Source: Brachypterus glaber (Eukaryota > Arthropoda > Insecta > Coleoptera > Kateretidae). From it: a stretch of 64,000 bases of DNA. The DNA is taken from positions 23,586,674 through 23,650,673 of the forward strand of contig OY294048.1 in assembly GCA_958510825.1 (NCBI GenBank). Direction: 5' to 3'. This document shows, one piece after another, positions 45,706 to 56,845 of the stretch; positions within the stretch are counted from its first letter, which is position 1; each line of letters starts with the position of its first letter. A model generated the notes under the pieces. The model did not search any database. It was given only the letters and a program-made list of their open reading frames with translations, and had not been told where the DNA came from. Both the position numbers and the translations under genes were made by a program.

Positions 45706-45884
45706 CAAGCTTTTATTTAACTGCACTAAAAAGAAGAAAATAAGCTTTCAAGTAAACCAAACCCATCATTTTGTTACATTATACAATTTTATATCATATA
45801 AAATTGTATAATGTAACAAAATGATGGGTTTGATTTACTTGAAAGCTTATTTTCTTCTTTTTAGTGCAGTTAAATAAAAGCTTG
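45706..45884. repeat. Near-perfect 179-bp palindrome
   Basis: The left arm from CAAGCTTTTATTTAACTGCA is mirrored to TGCAGTTAAATAAAAGCTTG, turning at TTTATATCATATAAA near 45795. Only one arm mismatch was found (AAACC versus AAATC). The SINE below begins within 10 bp. Confidence 0.9.
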
Positions 45885-45890
45885 TTATAA

Positions 45891-46112
45891 CATTACATTA
45901 CATTACATGTTTGTTTAACCTCGTACTATTCTACTTAATTAAGCATCCCCTAAGTCCAGGACTTGTGTGGGCTAGTAGTAGAGGGAACCACCGGCTTATA
46001 CTGACTTTCGAACCAGGTTCTAGGGAGTGTCCGCAAATCGGCGCCAGTGAGAATCGAACTCACGATAGTAGACTTGCTATGCATACGCGCTAGCCACTAC
46101 GCTATGCCTCCC
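45891..46112 (-). mobile_element. tRNA-derived SINE with (TAATG)n tail
   Basis: On the minus strand the head reads GGGAGGCATAGCGTAGTGGC (A box within) and then GTGAGTTCGATTCTCACTGG (B box). A GC-rich body follows, and CATTA repeats on the plus strand at 45891-45908 form the 3' tail. No clear target duplication was found. Confidence 0.75.
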
Positions 46113-46319
46113 ATAATTAAAAATGTTTTTTTTTCTATAAATTTATTTTTCATTTTTTAGTCGTCAAAATTTTGTAGGATACAATCTTTATTTCAAATAG
46201 AGGCGCCGAAACTGAATCTTGCTTCAGGGCGCCGAAATGCAAAGGCCGGCCCTGTGCATTATTTAATGGTAATCCTTACATGTATATTTGTGTACATATG
46301 ATTGACTGACAGAAATTTT
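46113..46319. other. Non-coding stretch with a GAATCTTGC module
   Basis: GCGCCGAAACTGAATCTTGC at about 46202 resembles the fold-back modules at 35046-35575. AAAGGCCGGCCCTGTGCA at about 46240 looks like a hAT-type end, but no partner end was found. Confidence 0.4.
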
Positions 46320-46957
46320 GATGATTAAAAAAAAGGTCTCAAATCTAAAAAGATGTGGGTGAAAAAAGGGATTTTTTTTTTAATTTTAAGGTTGGGGAGA
46401 TTGGGGGTAAATTTTATACAAAATTGTACTGTACATCACAGATAAGCATGTGTACCGAATTTTAGCTCTCTACGTGGTGAAACAGAGAGGGGGGTAAACT
46501 TTGCCTTATACGCGTATGGGGGTGATGGGGAGATAAGGGGGATGTAAAATTTATTGTAAAATTTTGTTTTACTGGATGAGTATGTAACATAATTTTAGTT
46601 TTAGTTTTATATAAAATTTTATTGTCAACCAAGTTAGGCATGTGTACCAAATCTTACCTTTCTAAGTATATTAAATTATCTCATGTGTGAAAAAAAATGG
46701 ATTTTTTTAATTTTAGGGGTGGCGGGTTGGGGGGTAAGTTTTATATAAAATTATATTGTTAGCCGAGATAAGCATGTGTACCAAATTTAAGCTGTCTAAG
46801 TATAGTCTAAGTGGATGAAACAGAGGGGGGTTAACTTAACCTTATACGCGTATGGGGGGTTGGGGGGTAAGTTTTATATAAAATTGTATTGTCAGCCGAG
46901 TTAAGCATGTGTACCAAATTAAGTAAATTCTAAGTGTCCGAAAAAGCCTTTGGCAAA
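46320..46957 (+). repeat. Second array of the ~265-bp unit of the 40362 element
   Basis: Three imperfect units share AAGCATGTGTACC, CTTATACGCGTATGGGG and GTGTGAAAAAAAATGGATTT-type blocks with 40994-41880. The array ends at AAAAAGCCTTTGGCA, just where the LINE B 3' end joins, so it is a truncated copy. Confidence 0.75.
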
Positions 46958-47299
46958 GTCTATACACAAGTCACAAAATATTTACATACATATATATGAT
47001 CATACACATATATGCATGTACTTATACAAAATAATAGTCCAAGGGACATAAAAAAATTTAAATATTACTGTACCAAAACTAAAAGTATATAACAAAGTAT
47101 ATGACAAAAATAATTTAAAGAAAAGGGATCGATGGACCCCATGAATTGTAGGTACAATTTAAAAACTCGTTTGTTGAAAAAAAAAACATTTTTGAGCAAA
47201 AACTGTTTTATCGCATTTTTAAAACTGATCATTGGAAGACTACGAACGCAGATTGGCAGTTTATTAAAAAAAAATTAAGGCATTGTAATTTAGACCATT

Positions 47300-49816
47300 T
47301 TACGACCTACTTAACCTGTAGAAACTTGGACGTAAATTATTTTTAGCTCGAGTGTTATAATCGTGAAAGCTAGTACTTTTAGCAACATTATCCTGATTCT
47401 TGTAAGCATACAGGAGACAGTGATAAATGTATAGACACGGAAAAGTGAGAATTTTAAGTTCTATAAATTTATCCCTACATCCATCTCTATATCCCAGCCC
47501 TCCAACTATACGGACCGCCTTCCTCTGTATACCGAATATTCTGTCATTATCTGCACAGTCCCCCCAAATTGTTATGCAATAACTCAAAAGAGAATTTATT
47601 AGCTCAAAGTATGCTGTCCGCAGAACTTCCGTAGACACTGTACCCTGTAATGACCTTAAGCAGAAAACTTGTTTAGCCAGCTTTGAAGACAACATATCGG
47701 CATAAGGCTTCCAGGTAAGTACCGGATCAAGGATTACACCCAAAAACCTTACACTTGCAGCACCCTCAAAATCCATTGAATCCCTTAAGGTAAATAAAAC
47801 TCGCTCAGTTTTAGTTTCATTAAGTGAAAGGCCATTACAGGCAAACCAATTTGCAGCAATCGATTGTGTTAACACAGCCCAGTCCTGTACTTGGTTTAAG
47901 TCTTTCCCCTTTACTGTAATGGTGGTGTCGTCTGCGAAATGAATGCAATCAGCATCTTGTGGTAAAATGTTTATAAAGTCATTAACGTAAATTAAAAAAA
48001 ATAAAGGTCCCAAAATTGACCCCTGAGGGACACCAATGGTAATATTTTTTTTATTTGACATTTTACCATCCACCATTACAGTCTGGCACCTGTTAGTTAA
48101 GTAGGACTCTATTAAAATCAAAGAAACATCATTAAAATTATATTTTTTAAGTTTTTTCAACAAAGTTGGGTGGTCAACACAATCGAAAGCTTTGGTTAGA
48201 TCTAAGAGCAGAGACAGCGAGTATGTACCCTCCTCAAAACATTCAAGTGTTTGGGTCACAAGGTCAGAAAACAGCTTATTTTCTTCAAAGTACTCCAAAA
48301 TTCTTCGTGACAAAGCTTTCTCGAATATTTTTGACACAACCGGCAACAGAGAAATCGGCCGATAGTTGGCAACATCATTCTTGTCACCCTTCTTGAATAA
48401 AGGCACTACCTTGGCAACTTTTAGAGAATCAGGAAACACACCAGATTTAAAGCATTCATTTATAAGTTTTGCTATAGGTCCTGTAATGATATCAACATTA
48501 TTTTTTAGCAGTGGAACAGATAGGCCATAAATGTCCTTAGATTTACTGTTTTTTAATTTTAGAATAATGTCTCTTACTTCAATATATGTGACTTCCGACA
48601 GACTGAAACAGGTTCTGGGTGGTTTAATATCCATTAAGTCAACGGGATTTGAGTTACTCTTTGGAATATTTTTTTTGAGTTCATGAGGAATTGATGAAAA
48701 ATAATTATTAAAAGTATCTGGATCTAAAGAACTTTCATAATTTGATTTTTTATTGCGTTTTTCATTAATTAGACTCCAGGTAGATTTTGAGAGATTATTT
48801 GAGTTTTTCAAAAATGTGTTATTTGCATCTTGTTTTGCTTATTTTATGGCAAAATTGTATTTAAAACGATATTTATTACGCAGTACTTTTAAATTATTTG
48901 TTTTATATATGTTATACATTTCATTAACAAGTTTCAATCTTTCTCTCATAGCACCTAGTTCAGGTGTAAACCACTCAGCACCCGCATCACCCTGCCTAGA
49001 CTTCACATTAACTTCAGGAAAAGAAATGTTATATACATCTGTCAAATTTTCAATAAATGTGGTACAAGACTTATTTACATCTTTGCTCTCTAAAAATTGC
49101 CAACTCAAATTACCAAGCATGTTATGAAAAATATTTAAGCCCTTTTTAGTTATTGGTCTACAAATATTTGATTTAGAATTTTTACACTCACCTGTAACTT
49201 CAAGGCATAGGCTTTGTGCAAAATGATCCGAGTATTCCATGGGTATTATCTTGCTTTCATAGTCTTCCAGTGAAAAATTAAGAAAAATATTGTCAAGACA
49301 GTTATTACCCCGGGTTAAGTCAAAAATGGATTGTTCGTAACCATAGCTTTTCATAAGGTCCAAAAATCGATTTGTCCTTAAATCCAAAATATTAAAAAGG
49401 CAATTAAAATCACCACACATGATAACATTTTTAAAATTAGAACAAGCCAAAACATTTAATGCTTGTTCAATAACATTTAAGAAAATATTAAAGTCTTTGT
49501 CAGGTCGGTAAACACAGACAACAACAATGTTTTTATTCGTGAGATGTATTGCAGTTAATTCACAAATATTCTCAACACTTAATGATGTGAGTTTGTTAAA
49601 TATAGCTTCCCTAGTTAAAATCATAGTCCCTCCTCTTGAAGAAGTGCATCGAGCATAAACAGAAGCAGTACACCAGTCATGCAGGTTAAACACAGCTGCT
49701 TCATCTGGGGTTAGCCAGTGTTCAGTGAAACACAGAACATCAAAATATGTTTCACTTAAGAAAGCGTCAAGTTCATGTATTTTATTTCTTATGCACTGTA
49801 TATTGTAATGATACAA
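47300..49816 (-). pseudogene. LINE family B copy 2, ORF2: endonuclease and reverse transcriptase
   Basis: One frame throughout. Endonuclease: YNIQCIRNKIHELDAFL, VLCFTEHWLTPDE, VIMCGDFN, LDNIFLNF and YSDHFAQS. A single stop (48839-48841) lies in the linker. RT: GDKNDVANYRPISLLPVVS, LLDLTKAFDCVDHPTLL, GVPQGSILGPLFF and catalytic HFADDTTI (about 47935). In place of the QFGFRKKKNT block of the 22850 copy there is an in-frame loss of about 20 residues after LFSD, so an RT motif is missing. C-terminal RKAVRIVGGLGYRDGCRD follows. The stop at 47300-47302 is probably a Gln-to-stop change, as homologous residues continue beyond it (toward 47100) in broken frames. The 3' UTR reaches about 46960. The first codon is not ATG. 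Confidence 0.9.
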
Positions 49817-49875
49817 TGTAAATTTTTACTTGTTTTTGTTATTTAATACGTCACCTGGGTCCTGATTTGATTTTG

Positions 49876-50813
49876 TTAAACCATCTTCGTCATTTTTTTG
49901 TGGAAAAATCTTTGTATAACACCTTTAGGCCACACTTTTGAATGCATTATAAGGTCCTTATTTTCCATCGATGTAGAAATTTTGAAAGATGAGTAAGCAT
50001 CTGGGTACTTAATAGTTAGTTTTTCACATTTGATGTCCTTACATGTTTTGTTTAGAACTTTTGTTACTTTTTCGGAAGTTGTCTTAGGGTCCAATCTGGT
50101 CACATGAATAAAAGCCATATTTTGCTTCGGAACGCCTTTAAGGCCATTTTCTTCTTCGCAGGTGCCAAATATGACCTTATTTTTTGTTGTTTTCGTCCTC
50201 GTTTTTGACGTGTTTACATCGACATTTAGCGTACTCTTCTTCTTCTTTTTCTTCTTCTTCTTATTGGTCACAATTTCCCATCCGTCCTGTTCTTTTGAAC
50301 TACCAGAAATGCTATCGAGATTTGGATTGATTTCCACAAGAGTGCCGTGCTGTAATTGTATTTGCTTCTGACGGGTAGAGGTCGCAGCTTGTAGAGAGTC
50401 CACGTTGCTTTCCATAGATGGAGAGTTGTCTCTGGATGGAGCCGTTTTATTTTTGGCGAAGGAGCCTTGTACTTGTCTTAGCAATGAGATTTGTTCTTTT
50501 AAGGATGATATGTTTTGTTCTTGATTTTTAATTGTTATATCTTTTGCACTTAGTAATTTTTTAAGATATAATATTTCAATTTTGTATGCTTCGTTACTTA
50601 CAGAATTTGCAGGATTTAAATCATTATTGATGTCGCCATTTTGTACGGTATCACAGCATTTTATGTTGTTTTCATCAATTGAAATCACTTTTTTGTTATT
50701 AGTTAATATTTCGCTACATGCTTTATGCATTATTGATTTACAATTAACACACTTTGGTCCATTTCTAGCATATTTGTGGAGAAGCCACACGAAACAACAT
50801 CATCGCCGGCCAT
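49876..50813 (-). pseudogene. LINE family B copy 2, ORF1: zinc finger, coiled coil, RNA-binding domain
   Basis: ATG at 50813 (MAGDDVVS) is followed by a frameshift near 50790, after which the frame is open to 49876. A PHD-like Cys/His start (KYARNGPKCVNCKSIMHKAC) precedes a coiled coil (about 50590-50460; LYLKKLLSAKDITIKNQEQN). A lysine run (KKKKKKKKK, about 50250) follows, then a C-terminal RRM-like domain with FIHVTRLDPKTTSEKV, YPDAYSSFKI and VWPKGVIQRFF. This is the usual ORF1 architecture of many insect CR1-group LINEs; the protein coats the element RNA. Confidence 0.85.
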
Positions 50814-50829
50814 CTTGATCTTGCAGTCT

Positions 50830-51565
50830 TCAGTCCTTATTATATTATTCACAGCGCCTGCGCTAGAATAATATTATACGGTAGTTTCAAATTTTCAAAA
50901 AAAGTCAAAAATCGTCCTAGACAAAAAATTCTTGCATATAAATTTGTTTCATGAAAAAATAAGCAATTTTTGTTTTAAAATGTCCGTCCGTCCGTCTGTC
51001 TGATTTCACGTTTTTTGTAGTCACGATAACTCAAGAACGAATAATCGGATCGACTTGAAATCAAGTTCTACGAGAGGAAGAACCCTATTGTTTTTGGAAG
51101 TAATCCCCCCAAAAACGAAAAAGTTATGGGGGGTTGAACTTTTAAAAAAATCGAAAAAGGCTGAAAGGGATCTCCGATTAACGTAATTTTTTCAGGAAAA
51201 AATACTTTTACTATAAGGATAAATTTTACAAAAACAAAAAATAAAAAAAATTTGAAAAATTTTGAAATTTTTTTTCAAGTTTTTTAGAATAATTTTTTTT
51301 TTTTGTTTTTCGCAAAAAAAATGTATTAAAAAAATTAAAAATTTGTAAAAAAAAATTTTAAGTTTTTTTGAAAACTATTTCGAAAAAAATAATTTTTTCA
51401 AGTATTTGGGAAGTGCAATATACCATTTTTTAAAACCAAAATAGATGAAATTTAATATTTTAGGTAAACAAAATATTAAGACTGACCATAAACGAAATTA
51501 AAAGTCATGGATTACAAAAAATAAATCATACTTGCATTAGCCAAATAATTTAAAATAAAAATACT
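50830..51565. other. Non-coding stretch with GTCC repeat
   Basis: TGTCCGTCCGTCCGTCTGTC at about 50980 is followed by ACTCAAGAACGAATAATCGG and CGAAAAAGTTATGGGGGG. This GTCC-CTCAAGAACG combination recurs in arthropod genomes as part of mobile elements, but no ends could be defined here. Confidence 0.45.
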
Positions 51566-51579
51566 AAGACTGTCTTAGT

Positions 51580-52144
51580 AGTAGTAGTAGTAATGGTGGG
51601 GAGGTCAAGCCTGGCAACTAGACCATATGGTCCTTTTTGCCTACCCCTGTGTTACTAGTTTTTCTACTCTAACGAGGATTTTAGTTGTTGTACCCCGGGA
51701 CCTACAGTTTAGCGAGGAATCCGAACCTCGTTTTGTCGGCTTTTTTGGCTAAGTGAACGGCTTTGATCCTTAAGTTTATTGGCTGCCAGTGCACTTGGAC
51801 CGGCGCCAAACTGCTTAAGGATCATTTTCGCTTGCAGCCTTAGTACAGATCCTGGTTGCTTGGAAGTCCTTAAAGTGAGCTCTGCCAACAGACCTGACAG
51901 CTACCTTGCTGCTCCCTCTCGGTGCGCCCGGGTAGTATCACAGGTCCGAGTGCTATGCGGCATTATCCACTGCAAACCTTTTTCTGTACTGTGTGCTTAG
52001 ATCTTCGGCAGCACAAGCCGACGTGGTGGGGAAACGACGGTATTTTATTTCTGTGAAAAAGTTGTTCCACAACCGAGGATTGAACCCCGGCCTCTCGAAT
52101 ACTAGATCGAGGCGTTCACGACTGAGCTACCGCCGCCCCCCAAA
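51580..52144 (-). mobile_element. Full-length tRNA-derived SINE (~565 bp) with 14-bp target duplication
   Basis: On the minus strand the head GGCGGCGGTAGCTCAGTCGT (A box) and GGCCGGGGTTCAATCCTCGG (B box) form a tRNA-like unit at about 52073-52140. A long GC-rich body follows, ending in a short TAC-repeat tail (plus-strand GTAGTAGTAGTAGTA at 51578-51592). AAGACTGTCTTAGT is repeated on both sides (51566-51579 and 52145-52158), the mark of LINE-driven insertion. The 73-codon frame inside is not a gene. Confidence 0.88.
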
Positions 52145-52158
52145 AAGACTGTCTTAGT

Positions 52159-52581
52159 CTTAGTAAGACAAATACCTCTGATGTACCGTACTATACAGAC
52201 TCTATGGACATTAACATGAAATTCAACACTTAAAGCTTTAAAAAGAAGTATTGATTATTTAAAAATGGAATGGATCAGATGGCTTTACAGAATAAAAGCG
52301 TTTTAGAGTCTAAAATTTAGACTGAACTATGTACTGAATTAAAATATGAAAAAAACAAGTAATTAATAGAAGTGGTTCTGGGCATAATGATTTTCAGTTT
52401 TATGAGAAACTAGACTTTCTATATGGACAACATATAGACAATTACAGCTATTACACTAATGCAATCAGTAGATACAATTTAAGACAATAAAATGCTAAAA
52501 CGCAAAAATTTACCTTAAAATACTTCAAAAACAAGACTGTTTTGAAAAAAAAATTAAAAAGTTGCAAAGGACAAAGAAATA
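52159..52581. other. AT-rich stretch without recognised features
   Basis: No gene, RNA or repeat could be recognised between the SINE and the fold-back minisatellite element. Confidence 0.5.
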
Positions 52582-53828
52582 GGGTGACACACAACTCTAC
52601 TCATCACATCTCTACTCACGCACATCTCTACTCACACCGAGGGGTTTATTTATTGAAAAAATGTGTACAAGGATTGTGAGAATCAAAGGATTGTGGAAGA
52701 TTGTCAAAGATTGTAGAAAATTTGAATGAAGATTGTTAAAGATTGTGGAAAGATTTCGGATGATTGTGGAAGATTGTAGATGATTGTAAAGGATTCTGGA
52801 GGATTGCAGATGATTGTGAAAGAAGGAATTGTAAAGGATTGTAGAAGATTGTTGAATAGGTGTACAAGGATTGTCCAATAAATAAACCCCTCGACTCTCA
52901 CACATCTCTACTCATACAGAACTCAAAAACATCTCTACTCACACATATCTCTACTCACACACATCTCTACTCATTGTCATTGATTTTGACAATTATTTGA
53001 TTACAATTGTCAAGGATTGTAGAAGATTGTTGAATAGGTGTACAAGGATTGTCCAATAAATAAACCCCTCGACTCCCACACATCTCTACTCACACAGAAC
53101 TCAAAAACATCTCTACTCACACATATCTCTACTCACACACATCTCTAGTCATTGTCATTGATTTTGACAATTATTTGATTACAATTAGGATACCATGTCA
53201 GAACAAGGGGTCGTCCATAAAACACGTCACACCTTCAGGCATTTGTGACAAAGTGTTACATGGAGGAGGGGAGGAGGGGTTCGTCGAGTGTGACGTCACA
53301 CCAAACATATTATTGACCTACTCAAAATTATTTTTTTACATTCTGACAGAATTTTTTAGAATAGTTCAATTTATCTATTCATATTTTGCCGTTTGGAATT
53401 GCTTCATAGTTTTACTATACACTATGTTGAAAATTTTGCAAAAACATTAGTAATAAGTATTTTTGACAAATTGTGAATTTGCAGTGTTATATTTAATTTA
53501 AAGACATGTTACTACAAATATGCCTTTAATTGTTAATATGTTTAACGAATTCAATAAAATTCGTTTTTTTTAGTAAAATTAGAATGTGACGTCACTTTGT
53601 GACAATGTGTGACATGGGGGGGAGGGGTCTAAAATCACCTAAAAAAGTGTGACGTATTTTATGGACGACCCCCAAGGCACTAAATTTTATTCAATATTTT
53701 TTCCGTAAATCAGCTTATAAGTTTGATATTGCAAACAAATTTTATTTAATTCCCTATTACTATTAATAGTAATAAACCTTATAATAAATTTATAAACAAA
53801 CTTATAAGCCGAATGACAGAAAAAAAAT
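52582..53828. mobile_element. Fold-back minisatellite element, copy 1 (interrupted)
   Basis: It starts GGGTGACACACAACTCTACT and carries arrays of ACACATCTCTACTC. Inside are a short TIR pair GAGGGGTTTATTTATTG / CAATAAATAAACCCCTC (52637 / 52892) around a GATTGTGGAAGATTGT minisatellite, and a direct duplication of about 178 bp (52834 and 53012). The core (ACCATGTCAGAACAA...TTACTATTAATAGTAATA) matches copy 2 at 55923-56524. It is interrupted at 53209-53674 by a MITE and ends where the GGATATCC element begins at 53829. Confidence 0.72.
53209..53674. mobile_element. MITE with GGGGTCGTCCATAAA ends and 3-bp CAA duplication
   Basis: Inverted ends GGGGTCGTCCATAAAACACG / TATTTTATGGACGACCCC are flanked by CAA on both sides. 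The unoccupied site is visible in copy 2 of the host element (GGAACAAAGCA near 56135), which has one CAA. GTGACGTCAC words are subterminal. The 3-bp duplication suits PIF/Harbinger, but this is inferred from size alone. Confidence 0.78.
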
Positions 53829-54119
53829 ATATATCCAGGATATCCACAAGATATCCACTGGACATCTATTTTTTTTAACCTTCCTAAATTCATGAATATC
53901 CTGGATATCTATGATGGATATCTAATGGATATCCACGGATATACTTTAGGGAGGTTAAAAAATAGATGTCCAATGGATATCTTGTGGATATCCTGGATAT
54001 AGGCGGACATTTGGATGTCCATGGGATATCTAATGGCAGTCCAGGCTATCCACTGGATATACTCCATATCCAGAAAGTATATCCCCTGGATATCTAATAG
54101 TTATACTGTGCTGTCTGGG
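53829..54119. mobile_element. GGATATCC-rich fold-back MITE
   Basis: ATATCCAGGATATCCACAAG...AACCTTCCT (53829-53885) faces AGGGAGGTT...CTTGTGGATATCCTGGATAT (53941-54000). The right end reads ACTGTGCTGTCTGGG and matches in complement the end at 34405. Confidence 0.65.
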
Positions 54120-54134
54120 TCGGTAATGAGTAAA

Positions 54135-55393
54135 GGAACCCACACCATATTTATGTAGGTTTATACCGACACCAAGTAGACAAGTTCTGCTCCAGCAGAT
54201 TTTAAATTGAAGTTTGCGAAAAAAGTTAGTTTTTGGGATCGCCCCCCCGACCAAACAAAAAATTATAAAAACTTTTACAAAAGTGTTGAATAAACAGGTA
54301 GGAATGTATGCAAATAAGTATCGACAAGTTTAAAAGTTTAGTAAGTGTTAATTATTAGCCGTTTTACAACGTTTTGAATTTTTTTACAAAAGTACATTTT
54401 ATTATAAATGAAATCAAAATGCTGTAGTGATGTCGAAAATTCGATCACTAATGTTGTGAAGTGGTAAATAATTCGGTTATAGCCGAGCAGTTAATTATAA
54501 CTTTTATTATAACTTACTCAGTTAGGTTGGCCATCCAATCTTCTGTCATATTTAAAGTATACCCGAGCGGAGAATATACTTAACCACTTATCACTTTATT
54601 CGGGAGCGGGTATTCTAGTAAGCTGGTGCTTTGGAAACAGAGTAAAACGATTTCTTCTTAACTTAAGAATAATATATTAAATAAATGTGAATAAATTCTT
54701 CAAGAACATGAAAGATCAATTCCTACTTCTAAGTCCTACTTCTATGCAAAGCCCTTAAATTTTAATTTCCATTATATATTAGTTTTTCATTAAAAACTTC
54801 TAAATTAAAACATTCTATGTTTGAAATCCCAACTATTCGCAATCATTTTCAAATCCCAATTTATTGTCCACATTTTTCTTAGTGAAAATATTAGAACAGG
54901 TTTGTATAAGTCATTTAAATAATTTTACAAAATATTTTTCAAAGTTAATTAATATTCGTCAAAATTTCTATCAGTGTTCATACTAACAATATTTATAAGT
55001 GTCCAAAATTATTTTTATGTCTGATATTACAAGTCTCAAAATTTGAATCTTTGGCCTAGCAACATAGGACAAGTTAGAGTCAAGGATATTACTTAAAAGA
55101 GGGTCGAAATTTAAAAATAGAACATCCAAGGTTATTCACTCATGCTTTTTAAAAATCAGAGCTTACAGACTTGGCCAAAACTTGTATACTGCTTGGCCAA
55201 AACTTGTATACTTGATGTCACTAGGTTTGTTCGTTGGTGCTACACTGAACTATGTGCTTCGAGTTACACTTTTTAGCCAAGCAAATAAATACTGTATTTG
55301 TTGTATGAAAAATAAATACAGTATTTATTTTGTTGGCTGAAAATTGTAACTCGGTGCAGCACCAACAAACTTTCATAAATATGGTGTGGGTCC
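54135..55393. repeat. Possible TIR element with nested MITE
   Basis: GGAACCCACACCATATTTATG at 54135 and CATAAATATGGTGTGGGTCC at 55374-55393 are inverted repeats of about 20 bp. The interior is non-coding AT-rich DNA. A TA-flanked MITE (55224-55371) directly adjoins the right repeat. No flanking duplication was found. Confidence 0.5.
55224..55371. mobile_element. TA-flanked MITE, ~148-bp copy
   Basis: It starts GGTTTGTTCGTTGGTGCTAC after TA and ends GGTGCAGCACCAACAAAC. The longer middle includes a hairpin around AAATACTGTATTTG / AAATACAGTATTTATTT. Same family as 39453-39541. Confidence 0.78.
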
Positions 55394-55922
55394 TATCACT
55401 AGGAACACAGATATCGCTATAAAAGAATTCCTGGATCCGCCCTTGGCGTTCAATGTGTTAAATGTTTCCTACCGATATTGATGAACGTTTATTTATAATT
55501 TTGCACAAAATATAATTCGGGATATTCTAACAGAGCCTTAGTTTGACGCAGGACCCCATTCTAAGGTGAAAGTAACCCAGTAGGAACTGAGGTTGTGTGA
55601 AAAGTCTATATTCCGAACAGAACCCAATGTGCTTAAAAAAAAACGATTTAATTTATTTTTGTTTTCATGTATAAATTTTGTATGGTAATTTATATCTGTT
55701 TTTTTTGTTCGTCCATATTTTCAGATTAGGAATATCTATGTTAGGTTTTTTATAACAACTTCTATTTTTTATTTTAGGTTGTTTTTTTAGTTGGAAAAAA
55801 TATTTTACTTATTTTTGTTATATTACACCAAATAAAAAGTTTTATATTTAGTAGTCTGTATTTATTTACTATAAACAATATAAATAGCACATAAAAATTT
55901 TAAACAATAAAAAATGTGTGAT

Positions 55923-56524
55923 GGGTGACAGACATCTATACTCATCACATCTCTACTCACACACATCTCTTCTCACACATATCTTTACTCACACAAATCT
56001 CTACTCACACAAAACTACTCAACCACATCTCTACTCACACATATCTCTACTCACACATAACTCTACTCATTGTTATTAACGTCGATTAACTATGACATTT
56101 ATTTGATTGAAACAAAAAATACCATGGCGGAACAAAGCAGTAACTCAAATAATTTAATATTTTTGTTGTAAATCAGCTTGTTTACTGCAAATAAATTTTA
56201 TTAATTCCCTACTACTATTAATAGTAATAAACCTTATAATAAATTTTGTTTGCAATAAACAAACTTATAAGCTGAACTACAGAAAAATAAATTAATTTAG
56301 ATTAGTGCTTTGTTCCGCCATGAAATTCTAGTTCTACTTAAATTAATGTCAAAGTCAATCGACGTTAATGACATTGAATAGAGTTGTGTGTGAGTACAGA
56401 TATGTGTGAGTAGAGATATGTGTGAGTAGAGATGTGTTTGAGTAGAGTTGTGTGTGAGTAGAGATGTGTGTGAGTCGAGATGTGCGTGAGTAGAGATGTG
56501 ATCAGTAGAGATTTGTGTCACCCT
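55923..56524. mobile_element. Fold-back minisatellite element, copy 2 (complete)
   Basis: GGGTGACAGACATCTATACT and its partner AGAGATTTGTGTCACCC are the ends. The whole element is an imperfect palindrome turning at TTACTATTAATAGTAAT (about 56214), with ACATCTCTACTC arrays in each arm. Flanks TGTGTGAT and TGTGTTAT agree at 7 of 8 positions, suggesting an 8-bp duplication. The apparent minus ORF at 56297-56521 is repeat translation. Confidence 0.75.
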
Positions 56525-56532
56525 GTGTTATC

Positions 56533-56841
56533 ATATATTTTTCTTCTTTTTTTCTGATGGGGTTACATATACCCCACCTTAGTATTGGTGTAACATTTTT
56601 CACCATACCGACGCCATCAGAAACTAAGAAAAAAAGTTTGTATACATGTAGTTCCAAAAACCGATTCTAAGAGAATTACGGTCTCTCAAAATACACCATT
56701 TTTAAAGGTCCATTAAAAACGATTTTTGGATCTACATGTATCGGAACTTTTTTCTTAGCTTTTGGTGTAAAATTTTGGATTTTAACATTTTAGTGTTTTA
56801 CCTGGTAAATACTACATGCAAATACCATTGGCTAATAGACC
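56533..56841. other. Non-coding stretch with short inverted blocks
   Basis: CTACATGTA words and AGTTCCAAAAACCGATT / AATCG-type blocks face each other (56640-56760), perhaps a decayed fold-back element. No gene. Confidence 0.4.
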
Positions 56842-56845
56842 TTAA

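Noticed and set aside
46038..46112. Functional tRNA gene
   Set aside because: A and B boxes are good but the acceptor arm does not pair and the sequence continues into a SINE body with a repeat tail.
51779..52000. 73-codon plus ORF
   Set aside because: Antisense frame inside the SINE body; GC-richness alone keeps it open.
52073..52140. Functional tRNA gene
   Set aside because: Part of a full-length SINE with target duplication; the acceptor stem is not closed.
52570..53160. Possible CRISPR-like array of ACATCTCTACTC repeats
   Set aside because: Units are adjacent or irregularly spaced without unique spacers, the DNA is eukaryotic and no cas gene is present; it is a minisatellite.
56297..56521. 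74-codon ORF rich in His, Thr and Ser
   Set aside because: Translation of the ACATCTCTACTC minisatellite; appears on either strand.
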